Part shown: piece after piece, positions 7,496 through 14,863 of the stretch | Layout: each line of letters starts with the position of its first letter | Numbering within the stretch: position 1 is the first letter of the stretch | From: CAYOXM01 sp964407925 | GTDB lineage: Bacteria; Patescibacteriota; Patescibacteriia; SG8-24 | Direction: 5' to 3' | Length of the DNA stretch: 44,606 nucleotides | NCBI GenBank assembly: GCA_964407925.1 | Contig: CAYOXM010000010.1 | Coordinates: forward strand, 1 to 44,606 | Position numbers and translations under genes: made by a program | The notes under the pieces: model-generated | The model's database searches: none | Seen by the model: only the letters and a program-made list of their open reading frames with translations | Told to the model about the DNA's origin: nothing

Positions 7496-7978
7496 TCAGA
7501 GGTTGGGCGCGACGTCGGCGAAGGTCTTGCCCGCGAGCCAGCTGTTTACCGACCACGTTTCCTGGGAGACGTCCCGGCCGAACCAGTCGGGAGGGACGAA
7601 GGCGGCGCGTGACGCTTCGTCGGGAAATTCGACCTCGACCATCGTCAGTCCGGCCAGCGGCCCGTCGAACACGTCGATTTCAGCGGTAAGCCCTCCGGCG
7701 AGCGGTACGTAGTGGCGCGTCTTGGCGACGGACTTCTTCGCGTGCGGCAGCAGCATGGCGAATTCCTCGGGCGTCAGGGGGATGGTGATTTCCTCCACCC
7801 GCGAAAGGTCGTCGTCCGCCATGGTGAGCTTCTTCGTCAGTTCGTGCGCGCCTTCCGATCGGCGGATACGGAGCGGTTCGCGGCCGTCGGAGAGGTAATG
7901 CTGCTCGATCCGTTTCTTCTTGAGCGGCGCCAGGTCGGGGAGCCGGGCGACGAGGAAGGAGAGTTCGTTCTCGATCAT
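7496..7978 (-). CDS. CYTH-domain protein (triphosphate tunnel enzyme family)
   Basis: 160 residues, a typical CYTH length. The N-terminus 'I-E-N-E-L-S-F-L-V' aligns with the 'EIERKFLV' strand that opens the tunnel, so the ExExK signature becomes ExExS. Conserved later elements are present: basic pair 'L-R-I-R-R' (about 36-40), 'T-K-K' , 'E-I-D-V-F-D-G-P-L-A-G-L' , 'V-E-V-E-F' and 'P-P-D-W-F-G-R-D-V-S'. CYTH proteins bind triphosphates with a divalent metal (tripolyphosphatase, thiamine triphosphatase or adenylate cyclase). The Lys-to-Ser change could affect the chemistry. The start lies 4 nt after the stop of the upstream gene, so it is probably translationally coupled as the last gene of a three-gene minus-strand operon. 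Confidence 0.88.
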   Translation of the reverse strand: MIENELSFLVARLPDLAPLKKKRIEQHYLSDGREPLRIRRSEGAHELTKKLTMADDDLSRVEEITIPLTPEEFAMLLPHAKKSVAKTRHYVPLAGGLTAEIDVFDGPLAGLTMVEVEFPDEASRAAFVPPDWFGRDVSQETWSVNSWLAGKTFADVAPNL

Positions 7979-7982
7979 AGGC

Positions 7983-8606
7983 CTACGGCGCGTTCGTCGC
8001 GGCGTTGACCGCGCCGTTCACGGCGGCGTTCGTCGCGGGTTGCGAGGTCTTGCCGAGGGTGACGAGCGAATGCCATGCCTGCACCATCAGGTTCCAGAAC
8101 TTGCCGAGCGTCGTCTTTATGAACGGCCAGCTTCTCTCCCAAGCCATGCGCCAGACGCTCTTGACCGCGCCCTGCAGTTCCGCGGATTGCGCCGTCTGCG
8201 CGGCGGCCGCGCTCACGTCCTGAATGGCGTTCGCGTTGTCGTTGCCGGCGGGCGCCGGAGCGGTGGCGTTGGCGTTCGCGGACGGGGCGGCGACCGCGAA
8301 TTTCGTCACCGCGCGCGCCAACTGGAGTTCGGCAGGTCCTTCGGCACGGACGTCGCCGTCCGCCGCTTTTTCGCGCGTCGGCCGTTCCGTTTCCGCCACC
8401 GCGACGGACGGCCGGCCGTCATCGGCCGCCGGCGCGGGCGCTTCCGCCACCGATGCGGTCGGCGGAAGCGGCGGCATCGTCGCGGCGCTCGAAAAGTACG
8501 ACCGCCCCGCGGCGGTGATGCCGACGAGCGCGAGCAGTACCGCCGTCGTGCCGATGAGGCCGCGTGAAACGCCTTTCGGTGCGCCGCCTGCGGGAGTGGT
8601 GTCCAT
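7983..8606 (-). CDS. Anchored protein of unknown function
   Basis: 207 residues: a short Gly/Pro-rich N-terminus, one membrane segment (about 18-33), a long Ala/Pro/Thr linker (34-130), then a helical patch rich in aromatic residues ('V-W-R-M-A-W-E-R-S-W-P-F-I-K-T-T-L-G-K-F-W-N-L-M-V-Q-A-W', about 150-180, written here with key Trp/Phe positions), and an Asn/Ala tail. The aromatic amphipathic helix could lie on a membrane. No family recognised. It begins 38 nt after the calcium-repeat gene and ends 4 nt before the CYTH gene. Confidence 0.65.
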   Translation of the reverse strand: MDTTPAGGAPKGVSRGLIGTTAVLLALVGITAAGRSYFSSAATMPPLPPTASVAEAPAPAADDGRPSVAVAETERPTREKAADGDVRAEGPAELQLARAVTKFAVAAPSANANATAPAPAGNDNANAIQDVSAAAAQTAQSAELQGAVKSVWRMAWERSWPFIKTTLGKFWNLMVQAWHSLVTLGKTSQPATNAAVNGAVNAATNAP

Positions 8607-8644
8607 AGTGGCAAGGGTGGTAGTCGGCCGTCCGACGTGGAACG

Positions 8645-10408
8645 TCAGTGCAAGCCGTATTTTTTCGTCCTCTCCTCGATGTCCTTCTTGCGGTCCTCGT
8701 TCATCGGACCGGGGCCGAGCGGGTCGTAGCCGTTCTGCAGCTCGTACGGGTCGGCGAAGCCGTCGCCGTCGGTATCCGCCTTCTTCGGGTCCGTACCGTA
8801 CACGCGCACTTCGTCGCCGTCGCCGAGGCCGTCGCGGTCGATGTCACGGTCGTCCTTGTCGAGCCCTTCGGCCTGTTCGAACGTATCCCCGAGCCCGTCG
8901 CCGTCCGCGTCCGTCGCCCTGCCTGCGCCTTTCGGGTCGAATCCGCCATATGCTTCGTCGCCGTCCTTGAAGCCGTCGCCGTCCGTATCTTCCTTCGTCG
9001 GGTCGGTCTGGTAGTACCGAAGCTCCTCGCCGTCCCCGAGCCCGTCGCCGTCGGTATCGGCATTGGCGCGGTCGGTGCCGGCCTGCGCTTCCTGATCGTC
9101 CGTGAGTCCGTCGCTGTCCGCGTCGGCGGACGGGTCATCCGGCGTCGGCGTCTGCGACGGGAGGGGGCTCTCCGGTTGTTCGGGTGCGGGAATCGAGGCG
9201 ACGGAGACTTCTTCGGGCGGCGGAGGCGGCGCGGACTCGGCGGGCAGCGCGACGTCGAATCCTTTCGATGTCATCACGTGCGGGCCCGGAGCGAGGGCGA
9301 AGACGCCCTCCTCGAGGGTGAACGGGATGGTATATCCGCCCGGGGAACGGATGTAGTCGAACGCCGAGTCGGTCGACGGATCGACCGGAAGCGTTTCGAG
9401 CTGCTTGGGAACGAGACCGTCCAAGGCGGCGGGATACGTGCCGCCGTTCGCGCTCCAGTAGGAGTCGAGCGCGATGCGCAGTTCGTTCACCTTGCGGTAG
9501 CGGTCGAGGTCGCGTTCGGCGGCGGTCTTGAGCGGTTCGGGAGCCGGTTCCGGCGCGGGTGCCGGCTCGGCCTCCGCGACGGGAGCCGCCGCGGGAGCGG
9601 GGGAGGTCGATGGCGTCTTTTTCGGCGCGGGCGCGAGGCGGGCGGCGAAGAGTCCGCCTGCGACGGCGAGCGCGAGCGCGAGCGTGCCGAGAACGGCGAG
9701 GATGCGATACGTCCGTGCGCGGCGCGGGTGCATGATCCACTCCTGTCCCTTGGCGATGACGGCGTCTTCGTAGAACACCTGAAGGTAGATGGCGATGAAC
9801 GCGCCGCCAAGGAGCGGGCCGACGACGGGAACGATGCCGCAGACGACGCTAAGGACGAACAAGCCCGCGAAAAAACCGACGGTCCGGCCGCGGACGAGGT
9901 CGGCGCTCCGCGCGAGCGCTTCGATGCCGCCGCGCCGTTCGTTCGTGACGACGGGGAGCGCGAGGCCGAATCGCAGCGCCAAGATGATTGCGGGAATGAT
10001 GACAAAACCGGGAACGAGCAGGATCAGGCCGCTGAGGCATTGGACGATGACGAGCGTGAGGACGTTTCCCGCGCCGACGCGCAGGGCTTTCCCGCTTCTT
10101 ATCTTATATGCAGCCGCCGCGGCGAAGGCTGCCTGCGTCCAAAGGGCCGCGATGGTCATGGTCGCGGCGAGGACGACGGCGATGACGGCGGTGGCTCCTG
10201 AAAGGCCTCCGGCCATGATTACGGGGACGATCGACAGCGACCCCACGAGTCCCGCGACGATGGGGACGGCGACGCCGATCGCCGCCAGACCGAAAAACGT
10301 CCCCGGCTTGCCGAGGAAGCGGGACCATGTCCGTTTGAGGCGGTCGCCCGTGCCGGGAAAGGTCGCCGGCGCGACGGCGGTAAGGTCGGTCGGAGCGGGC
10401 AGTTCCAT
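8645..10408 (-). CDS. Polytopic membrane / pilin-like / calcium-repeat fusion protein
   Basis: 587 residues in three parts. Residues 1-260 hold six or so membrane helices like the membrane domain found in DUF975 or glycerophosphodiesterase-type proteins, with a seventh near 237-258. After a Pro/Ala linker (262-300), residues about 300-390 read 'R-D-L-D-R-Y-R-K-V-N-E-L-R-I-A-L-D-S-Y', 'N-G-G-T-Y-P', 'L-P-V-D-P', 'F-D-Y', the order of motifs seen after the anchor helix in type II/IV pseudopilins. The C-terminus (about 435-570) carries six DxDxDG-type thrombospondin-3 calcium repeats. The start at 10408 is chosen from the -10 box 7 nt upstream. Probably a surface or envelope assembly protein; the function is inference. 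Confidence 0.82.
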   Translation of the reverse strand: MELPAPTDLTAVAPATFPGTGDRLKRTWSRFLGKPGTFFGLAAIGVAVPIVAGLVGSLSIVPVIMAGGLSGATAVIAVVLAATMTIAALWTQAAFAAAAAYKIRSGKALRVGAGNVLTLVIVQCLSGLILLVPGFVIIPAIILALRFGLALPVVTNERRGGIEALARSADLVRGRTVGFFAGLFVLSVVCGIVPVVGPLLGGAFIAIYLQVFYEDAVIAKGQEWIMHPRRARTYRILAVLGTLALALAVAGGLFAARLAPAPKKTPSTSPAPAAAPVAEAEPAPAPEPAPEPLKTAAERDLDRYRKVNELRIALDSYWSANGGTYPAALDGLVPKQLETLPVDPSTDSAFDYIRSPGGYTIPFTLEEGVFALAPGPHVMTSKGFDVALPAESAPPPPPEEVSVASIPAPEQPESPLPSQTPTPDDPSADADSDGLTDDQEAQAGTDRANADTDGDGLGDGEELRYYQTDPTKEDTDGDGFKDGDEAYGGFDPKGAGRATDADGDGLGDTFEQAEGLDKDDRDIDRDGLGDGDEVRVYGTDPKKADTDGDGFADPYELQNGYDPLGPGPMNEDRKKDIEERTKKYGLH

Positions 10409-10415
10409 GCGTTTA

Positions 10416-10424
10416 AGTATACCA
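10416..10424 (-). promoter_or_regulatory. Extended -10 promoter, near-leaderless
   Basis: On the minus strand TGGTATACT, with the hexamer at 10421-10416, 7 nt before the ATG at 10408. Same layout as at 2574. No -35 is evident. Confidence 0.75.
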
Positions 10425-10447
10425 CGACCTGCGCGGGGCCGCCGATG

Positions 10448-10477
10448 TTGACATCGCCCGCCTGCGCGGCCTAAGGT
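10448..10477 (+). promoter_or_regulatory. Promoter for the lipoprotein gene at 10541
   Basis: TTGACA at 10448-10453, 18-nt spacer, TAAGGT at 10472-10477. Divergent from the promoter at 10416. Confidence 0.65.
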
Positions 10478-10540
10478 CATGGCGGAGCGCCTTTCGCGCC
10501 CGTGTCCGTCCTTTTCTCATGCAAAGAAGGGTAGGGGAGC

Positions 10541-11419
10541 ATGAAGACCCTCACCGTCGCCATTCTCTTGGGGCTGTCCGCGTCCGTACTGTCGTTCGGT
10601 TGTGCCGCAGGCAAGGCGGCGTCGCCGTCATCGCCCGCGTCCGACGTGGCGCGGGCCGTCACGTTCGCGCCCTATATGAACGATCCGGCGTTCCTCGTCC
10701 GGTTCTCCCTGCCGCGTCCCGACGAGTGGTCGGAGCAGTGGAACCTGAAGACGCCGCCAGGCAACCCGGACGTCACGTTGCGCATCCAGCACCGTCCGAC
10801 CGGCGGCGAGATCGACTTCATGGTCATCCCGCCGATCCGCCCCTCGGACGTCGCCGCGCAACTGAGCGCCAAGCTCGGCCAGGGGTTCGCGAAGGACGGT
10901 CCCGTCGACAACGCGCCGACCGGCGACCGTTCCGCGTTTTCCGCGAGGGGCATGCGCGCCGGAAAGGCGATCGTCACGCGCGTCGTCATCTTCCGCCAGA
11001 AGGCGATGACCGATACCACGCTCATCGTCGCCGCGGAGTGGCCCGTGACCGCCGACGCCACGATGCGTCCGCACGCGGACGCCGTCGTCGCGAGCGTCGT
11101 TTCGGTCCCCGTCGGGCCGGACGATCCGCGCGTCACGCTCGCGATGTGCCTCAACGAGAAGGGGTATCGCTACTACGGCGCGTCGTGGTGCGGATTCTGC
11201 CAGCAGCAGGAAGAGGCGTTCGGTCCGGGGCTGTCCCGCCTCCGTCACGTCGACTGTTCGCCGCCGTCGGTCGAGGGCGCGCGGATTCCCGAGTGCGCCG
11301 AAGCGAAGATCGCGTCGTATCCGACATGGATCCGTCCCGACGGGAGCAGGGCCGAAGGCGTACGCGACCTCGCGGACCTCGCGAAGGATTCCGGGTGTCC
11401 CTACGCCCCGAAACAGTGA
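10541..11419 (+). CDS. Exported protein: paralog domain plus thioredoxin-like domain
   Basis: 292 residues; start after an AGGGGAG site at about 10533-10539. A signal sequence ends at 'V-L-S-F-G-C' (Cys21), a poor but possible lipobox. Residues about 42-195 match the domain in the genes at 12337 and 13084 ('R-P-D-E-W-S' near the start; 'K-A-I-V-T-R-V' and 'A-A-E-W-P-V' near the end). Residues about 200-292 are a thioredoxin fold: 'Y-Y-G-A-S-W-C-G-F-C-Q-Q-Q-E-E-A-F-G' (CxxC at 215-218), a second Cys pair, and 'Y-P-T-W-I' with the cis-Pro. This resembles the thioredoxin domain fused to some VKOR proteins. It may be an extracytoplasmic thiol oxidoreductase; no VKOR or DsbB gene is in view. Confidence 0.85.
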   Translation: MKTLTVAILLGLSASVLSFGCAAGKAASPSSPASDVARAVTFAPYMNDPAFLVRFSLPRPDEWSEQWNLKTPPGNPDVTLRIQHRPTGGEIDFMVIPPIRPSDVAAQLSAKLGQGFAKDGPVDNAPTGDRSAFSARGMRAGKAIVTRVVIFRQKAMTDTTLIVAAEWPVTADATMRPHADAVVASVVSVPVGPDDPRVTLAMCLNEKGYRYYGASWCGFCQQQEEAFGPGLSRLRHVDCSPPSVEGARIPECAEAKIASYPTWIRPDGSRAEGVRDLADLAKDSGCPYAPKQ

Positions 11420-11423
11420 ACGT

Positions 11424-11451
11424 CCCCCGACGCGCGTCGGGGGATTTTTTT
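11424..11451 (+). terminator. Rho-independent terminator
   Basis: Palindrome CCCCCGACG / CGTCGGGGG (11424-11443) followed by ATTTTTTT. Confidence 0.92.
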
Positions 11452-11496
11452 GCTCCTGACGGCAGTCGCCCTCGCGGCGGGTCCTCGCCGCCCCGG

Positions 11497-11524
11497 TTGA
11501 CAGAAACGCGTTTTCTGCTATCGT
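11497..11524 (+). promoter_or_regulatory. Promoter for the lipoprotein gene at 11568
   Basis: TTGACA at 11497-11502, 16-nt spacer, TATCGT at 11519-11524 preceded by TGC. Confidence 0.7.
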
Positions 11525-11567
11525 CCGCGCACCTTCGCGTCCGTCGCGACCGAAGAAGGAGGCTGCC

Positions 11568-12200
11568 GTGACGAAAAAAATCCTCGCGCTCGTTCTCGTA
11601 TCGTCGCTCGGGGGATGCGCGTATCGCGCCGACCTTCCGCCTGCCGCCGCGGCCGCGAGCGGAAAGAACCGTCCGCCGCCCACGCCGCCGGCCGCGGAGG
11701 CCGCGAAACCCGACGATCGGCCGACGCGGGTCGGCATCCGTTTCTACTTCAAGGAACCGGTTCCCGCGGACTGGACCATCGGCACGGTTTCGGACGGAAG
11801 GACCGAGGCGGGCGTCATGCCGCTCTGCCTGCTCACGCACCGGTTGAGCGGCAGCCGCATCATCCTGCTGCTCAAGTCCTACCTCGAACCCGGCGCGGAC
11901 CCGAAGGCGTACCAGCGTCGGGTCATGGGCGATTCCCTCGGCTGGCTCGCGACCATGCCGCCGGAATTCGGCGCCCCCGGACTGTTCGGCGACGACCCCG
12001 GCACCGGCTACGTCGGCGTCGGCACCTTCGAGGGGATGGATGACCGGTGGCTCATCGCCGCGGGAAGGTGGCGCGCGGACGATCATCACGCGATGTTCGC
12101 CGACATGCAGAAGCTCATCGCGACGGTCTCGGCGGCCTCGACCGCGACCGCGAAAGGCATCACTGACCCGACGCGACAGGTCTGCTACGACTACTACTGA
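11568..12200 (+). CDS. Lipoprotein of unknown function, second of a cluster of four
   Basis: 210 residues with a GTG start set by AAGGAGG at 11556-11562. Signal peptide with lipobox S-L-G-G-C (lipidated Cys17), then a Pro/Ala linker (to about 50) and a globular domain starting 'V-G-I-R-F-Y-F-K-E-P-V-P-A-D-W-T'. It ends with 'D-D-R-W-L-I-A-A-G-R-W' and a C-terminal helix, the same order of elements as in its neighbours, but it is the most diverged. 'Strand, P-x-x-W' near the front and 'strand, x-G-x-W, helix' near the back recall the PsbP/Mog1-like fold (inference). Own promoter and terminator. Confidence 0.82.
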   Translation: MTKKILALVLVSSLGGCAYRADLPPAAAAASGKNRPPPTPPAAEAAKPDDRPTRVGIRFYFKEPVPADWTIGTVSDGRTEAGVMPLCLLTHRLSGSRIILLLKSYLEPGADPKAYQRRVMGDSLGWLATMPPEFGAPGLFGDDPGTGYVGVGTFEGMDDRWLIAAGRWRADDHHAMFADMQKLIATVSAASTATAKGITDPTRQVCYDYY

Positions 12201-12209
12201 CCACGACTG

Positions 12210-12231
12210 CCCGCCTTCAAGCGGGTTTTTT
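12210..12231 (+). terminator. Rho-independent terminator
   Basis: CCCGC (12210-12214), loop CTTCAA, GCGGG (12221-12225), then TTTTTT. Confidence 0.88.
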
Positions 12232-12270
12232 CTTCCTTCGCCGCCGGCGGTCGGCGGCGTGGGGCGACGC

Positions 12271-12299
12271 TTGACCTATTGCCCACGGAGGCGTAAGGT
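12271..12299 (+). promoter_or_regulatory. Promoter for the lipoprotein gene at 12337
   Basis: TTGACC at 12271-12276, 17-nt spacer, TAAGGT at 12294-12299. Confidence 0.75.
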
Positions 12300-12336
12300 T
12301 TCCCGTCGGCCTTATCGCCGTCAGGAGGTAGTTACG

Positions 12337-12957
12337 ATGAGACGGTTTCCTTCGTTTTTGTCCCTTGCTATCGCGGCTGCCGGCTGCGCGTCGACCCAGA
12401 AACCCGTCGCGCCGCTCGCCACCGAATCGTCGCCGCCCCCGGCCCTCGAAGGGACGGCGGACAAGGCTCCGACGCCCCCGGCCGCTCCCGCCGTTCCGAC
12501 AGCCGCCGCGCACCGCGAAGCGGACGTGAGCGTTTCCTACGGTCTCATGCGCCAAGAAGAGTGGGACGACCTCGACGTCGGCGCGATGGCGCGGATGAAG
12601 AAGTGGACGCCGGACGCCGTCATAGGCAACCGCGTCACGCGCGCCAAGATCGCGTTCGCCTCGGTCCCCGCCGTCCTCGGCACGACTGCGCAAATCGCGG
12701 AAGGCGTCCGCGCCCAGATGGGTGCGGCCTCCGCCCAGACCGACGTGGTCATGGCGGACGTGACCGGTCAGCGCGCCGGATTCACCTTCGTTTCGGCGAA
12801 GGACGGGCGGCGCGGCAAGGTCATCGTGACCCGCGTGCCGGGCCTCGACGCGCAGTACGTGCTGCTCGTCGGCGAATGGCCGGCCGACGCCGATTCGACC
12901 TCGCGGTCGGACATCGACGCCGTCGCCGCAAGCATCAAGGCAACGCCGGTCCGGTGA
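12337..12957 (+). CDS. Lipoprotein of unknown function, third of the cluster
   Basis: 206 residues; ATG 12337 preceded by AGGAGGT at 12323-12329. Lipobox A-A-A-G-C (Cys17), Pro/Ala/Thr-rich linker to about residue 60, then a domain running from 'V-S-V-S-Y-G-L-M-R-Q-E-E-W' to the end. The segment 'K-V-I-V-T-R-V ... Y-V-L-L-V-G-E-W-P-A-D-A-D-S-T' followed by 'D-I-D-A-V-A-A-S-I-K' aligns closely with the N-terminal domain of the protein at 10541, showing common descent. No enzymatic motif is visible. Flanked by its own promoter and terminator, so it is a separate transcription unit. Confidence 0.85.
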   Translation: MRRFPSFLSLAIAAAGCASTQKPVAPLATESSPPPALEGTADKAPTPPAAPAVPTAAAHREADVSVSYGLMRQEEWDDLDVGAMARMKKWTPDAVIGNRVTRAKIAFASVPAVLGTTAQIAEGVRAQMGAASAQTDVVMADVTGQRAGFTFVSAKDGRRGKVIVTRVPGLDAQYVLLVGEWPADADSTSRSDIDAVAASIKATPVR

Positions 12958-12982
12958 GCCGGTCCGGCCGCATGACACGCCC

Positions 12983-13010
12983 GCCCGCTCCGCCGAGCGG
13001 GCATTTTTTT
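12983..13010 (+). terminator. Rho-independent terminator
   Basis: 8-bp stem GCCCGCTC (12983-12990) / GAGCGGGC (12995-13002), loop CGCC, then ATTTTTTT. Confidence 0.93.
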
Positions 13011-13014
13011 ACCG

Positions 13015-13043
13015 TTGACGGCGGCGCGGTTTCGTGCGACGAT
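13015..13043 (+). promoter_or_regulatory. Promoter for the lipoprotein gene at 13084
   Basis: TTGACG at 13015-13020, 17-nt spacer, weaker -10 GACGAT at 13038-13043 preceded by TGC. Only 4 nt separate it from the previous terminator. Confidence 0.65.
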
Positions 13044-13083
13044 GCGCCGTTCGCTCATTCGCAACAGGAGAGAGGGGTCCGCC

Positions 13084-13719
13084 ATGAAAATTCCGCTCGC
13101 GGCAGCCGTCGCGTCGTTATGCCTCGCGTGCGTCAAACAGCCTCCGCCGGTGAACGCGCCGACGGTCATCGAGATCCCGCCGATGCCGCCGCAGCCGCCG
13201 CCGACGTCAGTCGTATCGGTCCGCGCCCGGCCGCCGCGCCCTGAGTTCCATTACGCGTTCCGTCTCGATCGCGCGGACGAATGGTCGGTGCAGCAGGAAA
13301 CGGACTGGGTCGCGCTTCTCGGCGAAAGGCCGGATCTCGTCCTTCGCAACGCCCAGCGCGGCATCCTCGTCTCGTTCCAATCGGCGCGCGAGGAATCGGG
13401 CGCCGCCGAAGTCGTCGCGCAAAGGATCGTCGCCGAGGATTTCACGGCGGACGGTACGGAGCCGGAGGAAATCGGCGGTTGCAACGTCGCGAACGGCAGC
13501 GAATGCTCGCGGTTCGGCTGGCTTGCCCGGGACGCCAATGCCAACCTCGTCCGGCAGGGCGTCGTTTTCGTCATGCGGTTTGCGCACGTCGAACGGTACG
13601 TCTTCGCCATGTACGCCGAGTGGGACGTTTCTCCGGGCGCGTGGTATCCGGTCAGCGACGTCGACAATCTCGCCTGGTCGCTCGCCGTCGTCCCCAAAAC
13701 GTCTTCGAAAGAAAAATGA
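13084..13719 (+). CDS. Lipoprotein of unknown function, fourth of the cluster
   Basis: 211 residues from ATG 13084; an AGGAG lies about 14 nt upstream. Lipobox C-L-A-C (Cys16), a short Pro-rich linker, then 'F-H-Y-A-F-R-L-D-R-A-D-E-W-S', matching the 'R-x-D-E-W-S' of the 10541 protein. The closing segment 'R-Q-G-V-V-F-V-M-R-F ... A-M-Y-A-E-W-D-V' and a final helix match the same elements in its neighbours. Two extra cysteines (C in 'G-G-C-N' and 'S-E-C-S', about 136 and 144) could form a disulfide after export. Function unknown. Confidence 0.83.
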   Translation: MKIPLAAAVASLCLACVKQPPPVNAPTVIEIPPMPPQPPPTSVVSVRARPPRPEFHYAFRLDRADEWSVQQETDWVALLGERPDLVLRNAQRGILVSFQSAREESGAAEVVAQRIVAEDFTADGTEPEEIGGCNVANGSECSRFGWLARDANANLVRQGVVFVMRFAHVERYVFAMYAEWDVSPGAWYPVSDVDNLAWSLAVVPKTSSKEK

Positions 13720-13737
13720 TCTCCCGACGGGAGATCA
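13717..13737. repeat. Perfect palindrome over a stop codon
   Basis: TGATCTCCCG, one central base, CGGGAGATCA. It includes the TGA stop of the lipoprotein gene and is followed directly by the terminator at 13740. It could be an RNA end-protecting hairpin or a DNA-binding site. Confidence 0.7.
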
Positions 13738-13739
13738 TC

Positions 13740-13765
13740 ACCCGCCTTCTTGGCGGGTTTTGTTT
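13740..13765. terminator. Terminator between convergent genes
   Basis: ACCCGCC (13740-13746), loop TTCTT, GGCGGGT, then a T-rich tract (TTTTGTTTTT). Serves the lipoprotein gene and probably also the convergent dus gene. Confidence 0.85.
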
Positions 13766-13775
13766 TTGGCGGCGC

Positions 13776-14765
13776 TCATGCCGCCGCCGTTTCCGCCGAC
13801 GGCATGGCGGCGAACGCCAGGAAGTCGTCGAGGACGGCATCGAGCTCCGCGACGGTCGTCACTTTCACGAGCCGGTCGCGGTGGATCTTGGCGCCGGGGA
13901 TGCCTTTGAAGTACCAGGTGAGGTGCTTGCGGAACGTGGTGAGGTCGTGGTGCTCCTCGTACTGGCTCACGTGGAGCCGGGCATGTTCGCGTACGACGGC
14001 GACGCGTTCGGCGAAGGTCGGCACGGACCACGGTTTTCCCGCGAGCGCGGCGTCGATCTGCCCGAAGATCCACGGGTTCCCGAGCGCGCCGCGCGCGATC
14101 AGCACGCCGTCGCAGCCGGACGCGTCGAGGGCCCTGCCCGCGGCGTCGGGGGAGTGGATGTCGCCGTTCACGAGCACGGGAATGGCGACGCGCGCCTTGG
14201 CGCGGCCGACCGCTTCCCAATCCGCGACGCCGGAATACCCCTGCTCCTTGGTGCGGCCGTGGACCGTGACTAGGTCCGCGCCCGCGGCCTCGACGACCTT
14301 GATGAACTCGAGCACCTCGTCGGGGCGCGACCAGCCGAGGCGCAGCTTCACCGAGACGGGGGAGGACGTCGCCGATTTCATCGCGCGAATGATGCCGGTC
14401 GCGAGACTCGGGTCCTTCATGAGCGCCGCGCCGTTGAAGTTCGAGGTGATCTTGTAGACCGGGCAGCCCATGTTCACGTCGAACCCGTCGGGGCGGTAGG
14501 CCTCGTCGATCATCTTCACCGCTTCGGCCATGCTCTTTGGGTCGGCGCCGAACAGCTGCTGGACGATGGGGCGCTCTTCCTCGTGGAACGCGCCCATGGC
14601 GAACGATTTCGCGCTCCCGTGGACGAGCCCCTCGGCGCTGATCATCTCGCGGAATACGACGGGCGCGCCGAGGCGTTTCGCGACGCGGCAAAACGCCGAG
14701 TCGGTCATGTCCGCCATCGGTGAGAGCGCGACGACGGGTTTTCCGAGGGTCTTCCAGTCGAACAT
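13776..14765 (-). CDS. dus: tRNA-dihydrouridine synthase
   Basis: 329 residues from ATG 14765. FMN-dependent enzyme that reduces uridine to dihydrouridine in tRNA loops. Visible motifs: 'L-S-P-M-A-D-M-T-D-S-A-F' at 14-25, 'N-M-G-C-P-V' with the proposed catalytic Cys101, 'K-L-R-L-G-W' near 140-145, 'V-H-G-R-T' and 'N-G-D-I' in the barrel, and 'G-V-L-I-A-R-G-A-L-G-N-P-W-I' at the phosphate site. The helical C-terminal domain is present but short. The start at 14765 rather than 14801 follows from a promoter whose -10 box ends 7 nt before it. Specificity (DusA, B or C type) cannot be told from the sequence alone; DusB-like is most common in bacteria. Confidence 0.94.
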   Translation of the reverse strand: MFDWKTLGKPVVALSPMADMTDSAFCRVAKRLGAPVVFREMISAEGLVHGSAKSFAMGAFHEEERPIVQQLFGADPKSMAEAVKMIDEAYRPDGFDVNMGCPVYKITSNFNGAALMKDPSLATGIIRAMKSATSSPVSVKLRLGWSRPDEVLEFIKVVEAAGADLVTVHGRTKEQGYSGVADWEAVGRAKARVAIPVLVNGDIHSPDAAGRALDASGCDGVLIARGALGNPWIFGQIDAALAGKPWSVPTFAERVAVVREHARLHVSQYEEHHDLTTFRKHLTWYFKGIPGAKIHRDRLVKVTTVAELDAVLDDFLAFAAMPSAETAAA

Positions 14766-14772
14766 GCGCCGA

Positions 14773-14801
14773 AGCGTAGCGGAAAAAACGCCGTCCGTCA
14801 A
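14773..14801 (-). promoter_or_regulatory. Promoter for dus, near-leaderless
   Basis: Minus strand: TTGACG (complement of 14796-14801), 17-nt spacer, TACGCT (complement of 14773-14778), then 7 nt to the ATG at 14765. Confidence 0.8.
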
Positions 14802-14827
14802 TCCGTCAGCGGCGGCGAAAAAAATGC

Positions 14828-14856
14828 TTGACCCATCAAGTTTTAATCGGTAACGT
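14828..14856 (+). promoter_or_regulatory. Promoter for the MarR gene, near-leaderless
   Basis: TTGACC at 14828-14833, 17-nt spacer, TAACGT at 14851-14856, then 7 nt to the ATG at 14864. Back to back with the dus promoter, so the MarR protein could control both from one site. Confidence 0.78.
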
Positions 14857-14863
14857 GAGCGTC

